Of a stretch of 64,000 nt of DNA, positions 45,878 through 54,866 are shown piece by piece. This stretch comes from Roseburia intestinalis L1-82 (GTDB lineage: Bacteria > Bacillota > Clostridia > Lachnospirales > Lachnospiraceae). Where the stretch lies: positions 2,426,001 through 2,490,000 of the forward strand of contig NZ_LR027880.1 in the NCBI RefSeq assembly GCF_900537995.1, in the 5' to 3' direction. The translations under genes and the position numbers were made by a program. The notes below the pieces were generated by a model. It saw nothing but the letters and a program-made list of their open reading frames with translations, did no database searches and had not been told where the DNA came from. How positions within the stretch are numbered: the first letter of the stretch is position 1; the number at the start of each line of letters is the position of its first letter.

Positions 45878-48012
45878 TTTTTCCGTCCTTTCTCTGAATG
45901 TTTCGTAACAGTTTTACGGGCAGATTTCCCATTGACCTGTGTTTTCTGTACCGTAGATTTCTTATGATTACTGATAGTTTCCGCTACGTTTGGCTGGTTC
46001 GTTTTGGCAACCGATTTGACCTGCTGTTCCTGTCTGATGTTGGTTCGGACAGTTTCTTTTCCAGCCTTGATTTCTGCATTTTTTATCACAGGGGAAGTAG
46101 CAGGACGCTTCATATCCGGCTTTATGACCGTATCGGTCTGTGCTGTTTTTGGAACAGGTGTGGCAACAGGGCGTTTATGGCTTCTGGTAGCTCCGGCTGT
46201 CGCTGATCCATTCGCATGAACTGTCTGCCTTGCTTCCTGTGCTTTCTGTAATTCCTGCTTTTTCTGTGAGATATTTTCCCTGTGCAGGTTACGTTTCTGT
46301 GTACGCTGTTCCTGTCGGTTTTCCCGTTCTTCCACAACGCCACGCTTAAAGTCAGATACGTTATCCTTTGCTTTTTGTTTGGCAGAGTGGACAGCATAAC
46401 CAGCCTGTGTCGGCAAGTCTTTCACATTTTCTTTCAGAGAAGAAGCACTGTCACGGACTTTATTTTTCGTATCCATCACAGCACCGACAGCAGAACCGAC
46501 ACGGCTTCCCATGCTGGCAGAAGTATTTTCCCGTTTCTTTGGCGGTTGGTTCGTTGCTGGCTTTCCGGCTCTGGCAACACTTGCACCAGCCACCGCACCT
46601 GCAACACTTCCAGCACCGACAGCCCTTGCAATTCGGCGTTCCATACGTCTTGCCCTGTGTCGCATGAACACCATCGGTCTACGGAAAATCCGGCGACCTA
46701 TCTGCTGACTGTCATTAGCATTCAGGCTGAACATACTCATTAGTTCTCCGAGCTTCATGTAGATTCCGGCAAAACAGATTATCTGCAAAAATGCCACCAT
46801 GAAGAACGGATAGTCTGTGGAAATGTTGTAAAACATACTGGAAATTGAAAATGCCACGGTCACAATCAGTGTGATTCCGGCTCTTGTCATAATGGCATTG
46901 AACACACGGACAACTGCCTGTTTCGCCATGTTCTCATAGGTCGGTATCATGGACAGTAAAAAACTGACAGGTAAAAATATGGCATATATGATAAAGAGTA
47001 TCTGGGAAAACAACATCATGCCAGTAAGCAGGAAGATAAAGATTGTGATACCGAGATTGAAAATGAGCAGGAAGAACACCATGCCAAGACGGTTTACGAC
47101 CTGTGGAATGGTAAGATTGTCATTGTCGTTATCCTCAATCTCTGTTTTGACAACCTTTTCCCTTGTTTCCCCATCTTCGTCTGACGGACTGGCAGATACC
47201 AGAGCTTCCACACGGTCAGTCCCGATTTCTTCGGTATCGCTGTTCCCGAACTGCAACAACAGCCACGGTTTTTCTACCTGTATCGCAAAAAGGCTGTCAC
47301 GGATAAGGTCTACGCTGTCCTTGCCTTTGCTTTGTGAATCGGGGAGCATGATTTTTGTCCCCAAGTCCAGAGAAGCGGTGCTGATGTCCGAACTGAAATC
47401 ATTGATTTTCTGGATATAATTGGGAGCATAAGCAATAAAGGACGCAGACACAATGAACACCACCACAAAGTTGATAACAGCGTGAAGTGCCTTGCTGGTT
47501 TCCCTTTTGAGAAGCCCTGTATAGGCGGTATAAACACCTACAATCAGAATGATAATGAGCAGGAATCCCACATAGAATCCACTGCTGGAAAATCCGTTTT
47601 CGGTCACTCCGGCAAGTGTCTGGATACTTTTCCCGATACTGTCTGCCATGTCATTGATGAAGTCCAGCTTATACGCCTGTTGCACCACATATCCTGTGGC
47701 ATTGCTAAGATACAGGCTGATTGTCCAGACAAAATTTGTGATACAGTAAAGCCCGTACTGCACTGATTTTCCAATGCCGTCCAGCCAGTTCCACGGTAGC
47801 CAAGACCAGCTATTGTCCACATAGAAATCAAGCTGATAGTTGGAAAGCGGATACTTTGAATACAGGTTGTCTGCATTGACCGTATCATCGACCAGTCCAG
47901 ACGCATGAGCTACCGTCCCAAGCAGGGACAGCAGTACCAGCGTAACGGTCACGGCAAGCAGTACCAGTTTCAGTACATGGAATACCTTTTCTCTTGTGAT
48001 AGATTTTATCAT
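45874..48012 (-). CDS. Tn916 Orf15 / VirB6-TrbL-like membrane protein
   Basis: This 712-residue protein has a signal-like start (about 15-40), several spans between about 95 and 420, and a long soluble tail. The tail is rich in K, R, A, Q and T, with coiled-coil parts (about 470-712). It is the multi-span channel protein of the Tn916 transfer system. The start overlaps the orf16 stop by four bases. The low-complexity tail is usual for the family. Confidence 0.85.
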   Translation of the reverse strand: MIKSITREKVFHVLKLVLLAVTVTLVLLSLLGTVAHASGLVDDTVNADNLYSKYPLSNYQLDFYVDNSWSWLPWNWLDGIGKSVQYGLYCITNFVWTISLYLSNATGYVVQQAYKLDFINDMADSIGKSIQTLAGVTENGFSSSGFYVGFLLIIILIVGVYTAYTGLLKRETSKALHAVINFVVVFIVSASFIAYAPNYIQKINDFSSDISTASLDLGTKIMLPDSQSKGKDSVDLIRDSLFAIQVEKPWLLLQFGNSDTEEIGTDRVEALVSASPSDEDGETREKVVKTEIEDNDNDNLTIPQVVNRLGMVFFLLIFNLGITIFIFLLTGMMLFSQILFIIYAIFLPVSFLLSMIPTYENMAKQAVVRVFNAIMTRAGITLIVTVAFSISSMFYNISTDYPFFMVAFLQIICFAGIYMKLGELMSMFSLNANDSQQIGRRIFRRPMVFMRHRARRMERRIARAVGAGSVAGAVAGASVARAGKPATNQPPKKRENTSASMGSRVGSAVGAVMDTKNKVRDSASSLKENVKDLPTQAGYAVHSAKQKAKDNVSDFKRGVVEERENRQEQRTQKRNLHRENISQKKQELQKAQEARQTVHANGSATAGATRSHKRPVATPVPKTAQTDTVIKPDMKRPATSPVIKNAEIKAGKETVRTNIRQEQQVKSVAKTNQPNVAETISNHKKSTVQKTQVNGKSARKTVTKHSEKGRKK

Positions 48013-50440
48013 TCCAAATCCACCTCACTTTTTATCGGCGGTCTGGTATCAAAGGCATGGAGCAGTTCTACAAAGACAGGGTGTATCTGTACCACACCGA
48101 CACGCCCGTATAAATCCTGCATTAAGCATTGTCCGTTCTCCAAATCCCTCAACCGTTTCTGGTTGTTTTCGTCCTCACTGTCCAGCCCGAAAAACTCTAA
48201 GGTCTGCTTGATTTCATTGGTATCTGTGGAGCGGAACGCAAACTTTAAACCGATGTTATTTTTCAGACTTTCTTTCGATACGTCCCCAGAGGATTGTGTC
48301 ACGAAATAGATTCCGGCGTTCATGGCTCTACCAGCACGCACCAGTTTATTTGAGAGTGTTTCTCCTTGTGCCACATTTAAGAACGCCCATGCTTCGTCCA
48401 AATCCACGATTTTAAAAATGCTTCGGTCACTGTGAATAAAGTCAAGGGCAAAGGTACTGATAACAATTAAGATGGATACCGACAACAGTTCAATGGTCGT
48501 GTATTCCTCAAAGGTAGTATCCTTATCCGGCAGAACCAAATCTGCAACCTGTATGATGTTGAGCTGGTTATCCAGACTGATTGCATTTTCCACCGAACCG
48601 TCCGAGAACAGGAGCTGTGCAAAATCATAGTCAGTAAAACTTTCGATATGGTCTGCAATGTTACGGGATACGGCGGTATCCTCTTTTCGCAGTTCCTCAA
48701 TGACCTGCAACAGCCCGTGGTTCTGATTCTGGGATACCGTGCGGACAGCTTTTCTAAGGACAGGGAACTTTTCACCGTCCCTTGAAGAAATTCCTGTAAG
48801 GAATGTCAGAATGTCGATGGCAAGACTTTCAGCGTCCTTGACATCTTTCATAATCACATACGGGTCTAACAGCCCTTGATTGCTGGAATCACTGGTAATG
48901 TTTACAATGTTGATTTCCTCTGCAATCTCCGGCAGTGTTGCTTTCCAGTTTCCACGCTCACTTTTCGGGTCTAGGATAACTGCCTGTCCACCGAACAGGA
49001 CGGAATAATATACCAGCAGGTTATTACAGAATGACTTTCCACCGCCAAGCGAACCCACAAAAGCAGAAGCCAACGCATTTGTGACCGTACCTTTTACCCC
49101 TTGACTGGCAAGGGACGGTTGCAGGTAGACATTTCTTCCTGTATCCACGGAATATCCGATATAGATTCCTGTATTTTCGCCCAACATCTGGGTAGCACCG
49201 AAGCCAAGTCCGGCTAAAAAATCGGATTTCACATACTGGATATAATCATTGATATAACGCTTGCTGGCAGGAAGAAACTCTCCATGCAGTCCCATCATAT
49301 CTCCGGCAGGGCGAACCAGTTTCACATTCAAATCATCGTAAAAGTCCTTGACTTCATCACAACGGCGTTTCAGTTCGTCAAGATCGGGTGCAGACACCCG
49401 TATGACGTAACTTAACTTATACATACTTTCCTTGCTCTGGTCTAAATCTGTTTCCAGTTCATCGACACTGTCTAAGGCTTCCACTACATTTGAACTTGTT
49501 TCATTTCCAGCTTGATAGGCGTGATTATCCAAGTCCTTTAATTCCTTTTTCTTGTTACGGACAGTGGTTAAGGCTTTCTTATTTCCCACAATCTCAACAT
49601 TCATGGAAGTATCCACAGGGAATGTGAACTGCTGTTGCTGGAAATAAAAGATTTCCGATGATGGGAAGTCCAGCTCCCCGACAATGGCATTGACCGTAAA
49701 GTAGGACACATAACTTTCGCTGTCCTCATGTTCCAGACGCAAATATCGCTGGCTTTCTTCCACCACGCAACGGGTAGGACGGATAAGGTCATAATACTTA
49801 ATCAGTGTTTCCCTTTTTAATTTTCTTTTTGGCAGAGGATACACATAATCTTCATAGGCTATCCCGTCCCTGCCGTAGAGGTGTTCCATCAGATACGCAA
49901 AGTCTTTGGCTTCCAGTCGGCGGATTTTGAACCTACGGGAGATTTTGTTTTCCAGCAGTTTTTCCATCTTCACATAACGGTTGATTTCATCATTGTTCAT
50001 GGAAACAAAGTCATTCATCAGCGTGTGTCTTACCTCATTCAAAAACTCACGGAATGTCAGAAATACCGATTTTTTGATGTTCTTCAGATTGACTTCGTCC
50101 TCTGTGACCATGAGCTTGAATCCCAGAAAGAAACGGTAATCCACTTGATTGTCGCCTATCATGGATACAAGGGCTTCGGTCTGGTCGTCTATCTTTTGGA
50201 TTGCTACCTCACGGAGCTTTCCAGTGACCAGCTTTTTGGACTGTTCCTGTATGCTTCGGATTGAGCTTTCGGTTGCAATCTGCAACGCATGAATCTTTCC
50301 CTCACGGGACTGTGCGATAAGCTGACGGAAGCTGTCATGCACAAGGTATTTCTGTTCTGGGGATAAGAATGAATAATTGTACGGTATCAGCTCATAGTAG
50401 GCGAACACCTCATTGTCCTTATTCCAGACAAGGTTATTGT
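48009..50440 (-). pseudogene. Tn916 Orf16 / VirB4-like ATPase, 5' end lost to IS3 element
   Basis: The frame from about 50440 reads SNNNLVWNKDNEVFAYYELIPYNYSFLSPEQKY and continues as the Orf16 ATPase. The Walker A is ASAFVGSLGGGKSF (about 450 residues in), the Walker B IFKIVDLDEAWAFL, and YFVTQSSGDV follows. The native N-terminus, probably a few tens of residues, is missing because an IS3-type element ends right here. An in-frame GTG at 50408 could start a shortened protein of 799 residues, but no ribosome site is evident. This ATPase powers DNA transfer, so its loss would impair conjugation. Confidence 0.75.
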
Positions 50441-50516
50441 TGGATAGGTTACAATTAACTGGACAGATTTTTTAAGGTCATATAATCTATAATAAATACA
50501 CGAAGGAGCACTCTTT

Positions 50517-50813
50517 ATGACCGAACAAAAACAACGACGAAAACCTCGCAAATATACAGATGAATTTAAACAGCAACTGGTGGAACTATATCGTTCCGGC
50601 AAACGCAGATGTGATATCTGCCGTGAATATGACATTGCTACTTCCCTGTTTGACAAGTGGGTAAAGCAGGCATCCAATTCCGGTTCTTTCCATGAAAAAG
50701 ATAACCGGACTCCGGAGCAGGAAGAACTGATCCGGCTTCGGAAAGAAAACCAGCAGTTAAGAATGGAAAATGATATTTTAAAACAAGCGGCGCTGATCTT
50801 AGGACGAAAGTAA
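50517..50813 (+). CDS. IS3-family OrfA
   Basis: This 98-residue protein: [51 protein letters not shown] is a helix-turn-helix of the HTH_Tnp_1 type. A leucine-zipper region follows ([32 protein letters not shown]). It binds the ends of the element. OrfB lies in another frame and is open upstream, so a frameshift fusion is possible. Confidence 0.85.
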   Translation: [98 protein letters not shown]

Positions 50814-50815
50814 AT

Positions 50816-51649
50816 GTGATTAAAGCAAATGCCCACAAATACTCTGTATCAGCAATGTGTCGCGTCCTACAGGTAAACAGAAGCACCTATTATTATGAAG
50901 CAGCAGCAAAAAAAGATGAATCAGAACTCACTGCAGACATTCAGGAAATTTTTAGAAAAAGCCGGAACCATTATGGTACACGAAAGATCAAGAAAGAACT
51001 GGCTGATTGCGGGAAACAGGTATCAAGACGCAGGATTGGACGGATTATGAAACAGGAAGGTCTGGTATCAAGCTATACTACAGCACAGTTTAAACCGCAA
51101 AAAGACAGATGTAATGAATCAAAAGTAGAGAATGTGTTGAACCGACAATTTCAAAACCAGCCATACCGCAATGTAGTGGTAAGTGATTTGACCTACGTAA
51201 GGGTAGGAAACCGCTGGAATTATATTTGTGTACTGATTGATCTTTTTAACAGGGAGATTATTGGATACAGTGCAGGAGAACATAAAACAGCAGAACTTGT
51301 AAAACAGGCATTTATGAAAGTAGACGGAAATCTGTCGGAAATCCATATTTTCCACACAGACCGTGGAAATGAATTTAAAAACGAGACAATTGAAGAACTG
51401 TTAGAAACGTTCCATATGGAACGCTCCCTGAGCCATAAGGGATGTCCTTATGACAATGCAGTGGCAGAAGCTACGTTCAAGATTATAAAAACAGAATTTG
51501 TATGGAATGAAACATTCCATACGCAGGAAGAACTGAAGATAAAACTATGGGATTATGTAAACTGGTATAATCATCACCGCATACATTCTTCCTTAGGGTA
51601 TCAAACGCCTGTACAATATCGGAAAAATAACCTAAAAAAATTTGTCTGA
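50816..51649 (+). CDS. IS3-family OrfB transposase
   Basis: This 277-residue protein has an HTH_21 region (ANAHKYSVSAMCRVLQVNRSTYYY) and an rve integrase core. The DDE residues are D in VVSDLTYVRVGN, D in FHTDRGNEFKN and E in PYDNAVAEATFKIIKTEF. It appears intact. The start is a GTG at 50816 or a frameshift from OrfA. Confidence 0.85.
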   Translation: MIKANAHKYSVSAMCRVLQVNRSTYYYEAAAKKDESELTADIQEIFRKSRNHYGTRKIKKELADCGKQVSRRRIGRIMKQEGLVSSYTTAQFKPQKDRCNESKVENVLNRQFQNQPYRNVVVSDLTYVRVGNRWNYICVLIDLFNREIIGYSAGEHKTAELVKQAFMKVDGNLSEIHIFHTDRGNEFKNETIEELLETFHMERSLSHKGCPYDNAVAEATFKIIKTEFVWNETFHTQEELKIKLWDYVNWYNHHRIHSSLGYQTPVQYRKNNLKKFV

Positions 51650-51667
51650 AAAAGTGTTGACAATCCA

Positions 51668-52371
51668 CAGAAGTACACCTCACTTTTCAGTGAACCGATA
51701 TAAAGCGTATAGCCCATACCAGCCTTGTCCTGTTCCTCATGCTTGACCAGTTCGCCGGAAGCATAGGACTTAAAGGAACGGAACACCGATACACATTCCT
51801 CATTCCGGCATTTTTCGGTCAGTTCTGGAATATCCAACATTCCCGTATGGTCATTGATGGCAAGGTCAAGGCGTTTCATCACACCACCGTCCACCAGAGC
51901 GTCCATAAGGAAGTCATACCAGCTCCGTTCCTGTGCCAGCAGATAACTTTCAAACTGGCGACAGCCTTTTCCTTTCAGTTCCAGCAGGACACCTTTTTCT
52001 TCATCGGGAGAAGTATATACGAAAATATCTCCGATGTAGTAGTGTTCCGTGTAGCTGTAATGCCCGAAGTCCTCATGTATCATGTACTGGATATTGAGCT
52101 GTAAGATGTCCTTAATGATGTGTCCAATATCCAGTGTTGGAAACCGTATCCTCACATAATCAAACAGCATGGTAAGCGGTGCTTCTGGATTGAATTTTTC
52201 CAGAGCTTCCAAAAGTTTCACTTTCATTTCTTCTGTGACCGCCACCTTGCCGGATTCGATACGGCTTAAATGTTCACGGCTGATTCCAGCCATGACCGCA
52301 AGTTTCGTCTGGGATACACCGTACTGCAAACGCCTGTCTGCAAAATCCTGTATCCACTCTGTATCATTCAG
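51668..52371 (-). pseudogene. Tn916 Orf20 / MobT relaxase, 3' part lost
   Basis: The N-terminal helix-turn-helix is intact (ADRRLQYGVSQTKLAVMAGISREHLSRIESGKV), followed by a replication-initiation-type domain (MKRLDLAINDHTGMLDIPEL). Homology stops after LYIGSLKSEVYF where the IS3 element begins; a further 22 residues are read from the IS. Roughly the last third to half of the protein is missing. The likely start is a CTG at 52371 (LNDTEWIQDFADRR) behind GGGGG, or the TTG at 52329. Without this relaxase the element cannot nick its own oriT. Confidence 0.8.
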
Positions 52372-52498
52372 TGCGATACCCCCTTTACGAAAAACTGTGA
52401 CATTTTATATCCGATGTTACAGCAGTAAAAAAAGCTACCAAATGCTTGATTTCAGCCAAGAATCGGTAACTTTTGTGTATGTTTCCTTGTGATTTGTG

Positions 52499-52558
52499 CC
52501 CCTCTGTTAGATACCGAGGGGCTTGATATATGCTGGCGTGGCTACCGCCACACCAGCA
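52499..52558. other. oriT-like region
   Basis: CCCCTC-TGTTAGATACC-GAGGGG (52499-52521) is followed by a second stem, GCTGG-C-GTGGC with GCCAC-A-CCAGC (52532-52557). It lies between orf21 and orf20, where Tn916 has its origin of transfer. The loop GTATCTAACAG (minus strand) resembles the nick region of Tn916 and ICEBs1. Confidence 0.6.
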
Positions 52559-52561
52559 AGG

Positions 52562-53953
52562 CTAGTCCGTACCTGTGGCTTTCGCTTCGCACGCCACCTG
52601 TCCGTCCTGCCTTATGTGTGCAAGTTTCCCAATCGTACCTAAGAAATCATATCCTTTGGGTACAAGGGGAGTGTAAAATTCAGATATGACACTTGTTCCC
52701 ACATCACAATATCCACGCCCTTTGATTCGCTTCTGGAAGAACTGTTTTTTTACATCACTTCCAAAGAGCATACCGTAACCGAGTTCACTCATGCGACCAA
52801 GTCCCACACGGAAGTTGAAATTATCTCTGATACCGTCCCCGAAATACTTTGCGTCTGGACGCTGGCAAGCTACAATCAGAAAGTATCCAGCCTGTCTGCC
52901 GAGCATGACGATTTTCTTTAGCTGGCTTAACAGGGCTGTGCTTTCTTTTGTCGTGAGCATTTCCAAGAACGCCACATATTCATCAAAGATAAGGAACTGT
53001 GGAGCAAGCCCCAGATAGGCATAGTTTTCCCCTGTGCGATAGTTCGGGTGCAGTTTCATTTCTTCCGAGCGTGTGACCATGCCCTCATAAAAGGCATTGA
53101 CGCAGTCAATCATATCGTCTTTCGTGTGGTAGACATTTTCCATGACCATTCCCAAGTCTGCAAGGTCAGCGTTCTTCGGGTCAAGAATGTATAAATCCGC
53201 ATTGGTTCTAAGCAAGGCTTCAATGATGGTCAGCAGAAAATAGGTTTTTCCACCACCTGTACCACCGCAGATAAGGGCATGGGGAAGTGAATCGTATTCC
53301 CACACCAGATTTTTCATTAACCGCAGACCGCCGTTTTCGGCAATCACTTCATCAATCGAAATACGGTTCGCTATCATATCATAGAGCAGGGTGTATTCGA
53401 TGTATCCGTCATGCAGTGTCTTGTCGGTCAGCTCACAGTACAGCCCCGATTCCAGTTTATCCTCTAAGGACAGGAGCTGTTCTTGATATTTTCCCATTGT
53501 GATTTCACAGCAGATATGAAGCAGTCCCTTTTCCATCTGGTAATAAATCTTTGGAAACCACACGATTTTTTCTCTTGATCTGCTTTGCAGGTCAGTGAAA
53601 AAAACGCTGTCTTTGGTGTTTTCTGCTTCATACCATTTATTTTCCAGCACCATACGAGCCAACTTTTGTCTGTGTAACAACCGCTTGATACGGTCATATC
53701 CGTAACGATAGTAGAGAAAAGCGACCAATGCACAAACACCAGTCGCTATCAGAACCGTAATAGAATTGTAGACAGTCCAAGTAATTCCGGCATGGAGCAG
53801 GTTAAAATCTTTCCAGTCTATAACAAGGAGCTGTCGCAGATTCAGTAGCAGGAACACCGCAACGAACAAGAGCAACAGCCAACCGATACAGAAGTGATAG
53901 ACCAGCGATTTGTCACTGGCACGAATCCTGTTACCTTTCTTTTTCCACGTCAT
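52562..53953 (-). CDS. Tn916 Orf21 / FtsK-like coupling protein
   Basis: This 463-residue protein has two spans near the start (about 22-42 and 60-83) and an FtsK/SpoIIIE motor domain. The P-loop is ICGGTGGGKTYF (about residue 230), Walker B FLIFDEYVAF (about 310) and FLIVACQRPDAKYFGDGIRDNFNFRVGLG (about 355). It links the relaxosome to the transfer channel. It appears complete. Confidence 0.9.
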   Translation of the reverse strand: MTWKKKGNRIRASDKSLVYHFCIGWLLLLFVAVFLLLNLRQLLVIDWKDFNLLHAGITWTVYNSITVLIATGVCALVAFLYYRYGYDRIKRLLHRQKLARMVLENKWYEAENTKDSVFFTDLQSRSREKIVWFPKIYYQMEKGLLHICCEITMGKYQEQLLSLEDKLESGLYCELTDKTLHDGYIEYTLLYDMIANRISIDEVIAENGGLRLMKNLVWEYDSLPHALICGGTGGGKTYFLLTIIEALLRTNADLYILDPKNADLADLGMVMENVYHTKDDMIDCVNAFYEGMVTRSEEMKLHPNYRTGENYAYLGLAPQFLIFDEYVAFLEMLTTKESTALLSQLKKIVMLGRQAGYFLIVACQRPDAKYFGDGIRDNFNFRVGLGRMSELGYGMLFGSDVKKQFFQKRIKGRGYCDVGTSVISEFYTPLVPKGYDFLGTIGKLAHIRQDGQVACEAKATGTD

Positions 53954-53966
53954 ACGCTAACACCTC

Positions 53967-54350
53967 TTATTTCTTCGGCGGTTGCTGTGGAGCATTGTTC
54001 TGTGGATTTCCGGCATGAGTGCCTTTGTTCTTCAAAACAATATCGTCTGCCTTTACATACCAGTCCACATCTGCACCACGGTAATTCGCATTGGCTACCG
54101 TATCTGCAACAGGATTGATAAGTTCCACTTCGGCGTTGTAGTCATAGTCCTTTAACGGAACAGTCGCTGGAACGGATACCTGTATCATGCGTCCCTGTGT
54201 GTTGCATTTTAAATCATAGGTGCGTTCCTTGATTTCTTCACTGACTGTTCCATCTTCATTCTGTACATGAACCTCACGGCGTAATGCGGAGAACTTCAAC
54301 ACTCCAAAAGTCTTTTCTTTATCAATGACGATTCCATTTGCTAATCTCAT
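53967..54350 (-). CDS. Tn916 Orf22-like (DUF961) protein
   Basis: This 127-residue protein: MRLANGIVIDKEKTFGVLKFSALRREV, then GRMIQVSVPATVPLKDYDYNAEVELINPVADTVANANYRGADVDWYVKADDIVL. A Gln/Pro-rich tail follows. It is the YdcP/DUF961 type found as a pair at the start of Tn916-like transfer operons. In related ICEs such proteins aid replication as single-strand helper factors. Confidence 0.85.
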   Translation of the reverse strand: MRLANGIVIDKEKTFGVLKFSALRREVHVQNEDGTVSEEIKERTYDLKCNTQGRMIQVSVPATVPLKDYDYNAEVELINPVADTVANANYRGADVDWYVKADDIVLKNKGTHAGNPQNNAPQQPPKK

Positions 54351-54365
54351 AATCTGAATACCCCC

Positions 54366-54689
54366 TTATTTACTTTCTGCTGGTAACATATCGTCTGCAA
54401 GCAGGATATAATTGACAAATCCACGTTCCCCGATTTTATAACCATCGGTAGTAATTCGTGGATTGATAAGTTTTACTTTCTGCTCCGGCAAGAAATGTTT
54501 TTCGCCGGCTTTGGCAGGAAGCGTCACAACTACATCATCAGCTCTCTGCACATCGGAATACAGGTTGTAGCTTCTGTTAATGACAGCCATACGCCCGTTG
54601 ATTCTCTGCTGTTCCGTAGTATTTTCTCCGGCAAACTCCAAGTTCCCGAATGTCTTTTCCATGTTTGGTACGACAAATCTTAATTCCAT
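54366..54689 (-). CDS. Tn916 Orf23-like (DUF961) protein
   Basis: This 107-residue protein: MELRFVVPNMEKTFGNLEFAGENTTEQQRINGRMAVINRSYNLYSDVQRADDVVVTLPA, then VKLINPRITTDGYKIGERGFVNYILLADDML. It is a paralogue of the preceding gene (shared KTFG-x-L-x-F and ADD motifs) and first in the transfer operon. GGTCAATC-type spacing gives only a weak ribosome site visible. Confidence 0.85.
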   Translation of the reverse strand: MELRFVVPNMEKTFGNLEFAGENTTEQQRINGRMAVINRSYNLYSDVQRADDVVVTLPAKAGEKHFLPEQKVKLINPRITTDGYKIGERGFVNYILLADDMLPAESK

Positions 54690-54740
54690 AAATGATTGAC
54701 CTCTTTTCTTTCTGTTTTAGTTTCTTTCCTGCTGTACTTT

Positions 54741-54814
54741 GTGGGGAGCTACACTCCCCACGCCCCTAGTTGACTTCACGCTCCCGTAAATCAGAGCTTC
54801 ACGGGAGCGTGAAG
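54741..54814. repeat. Two perfect hairpins upstream of the transfer operon
   Basis: GTGGGGAG-CTACA-CTCCCCAC (54741-54761) is followed by a 14-bp stem, CTTCACGCTCCCGT (54774-54787) with ACGGGAGCGTGAAG (54801-54814). No T run follows on either strand. They separate the adhesin from orf23 and could be protein-binding or single-strand origin sites rather than terminators. Confidence 0.6.
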
Positions 54815-54866
54815 TTGCAAAAAGGGTGGCGACCTTGAACGCTTTACCAACCGCTACATTACCGCT

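Larger units (their letters stand above)
50441..51667 (+). mobile_element. IS3-family element (IS150-like)
   Basis: About 1.23 kb with orfA and orfB and imperfect inverted ends that both read TGGAT...GACA(G/A)ATTTTTT inward. It lies exactly between truncated orf16 and truncated orf20. No direct target duplication is seen, so the flanks were probably joined by a deletion. Confidence 0.8.
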
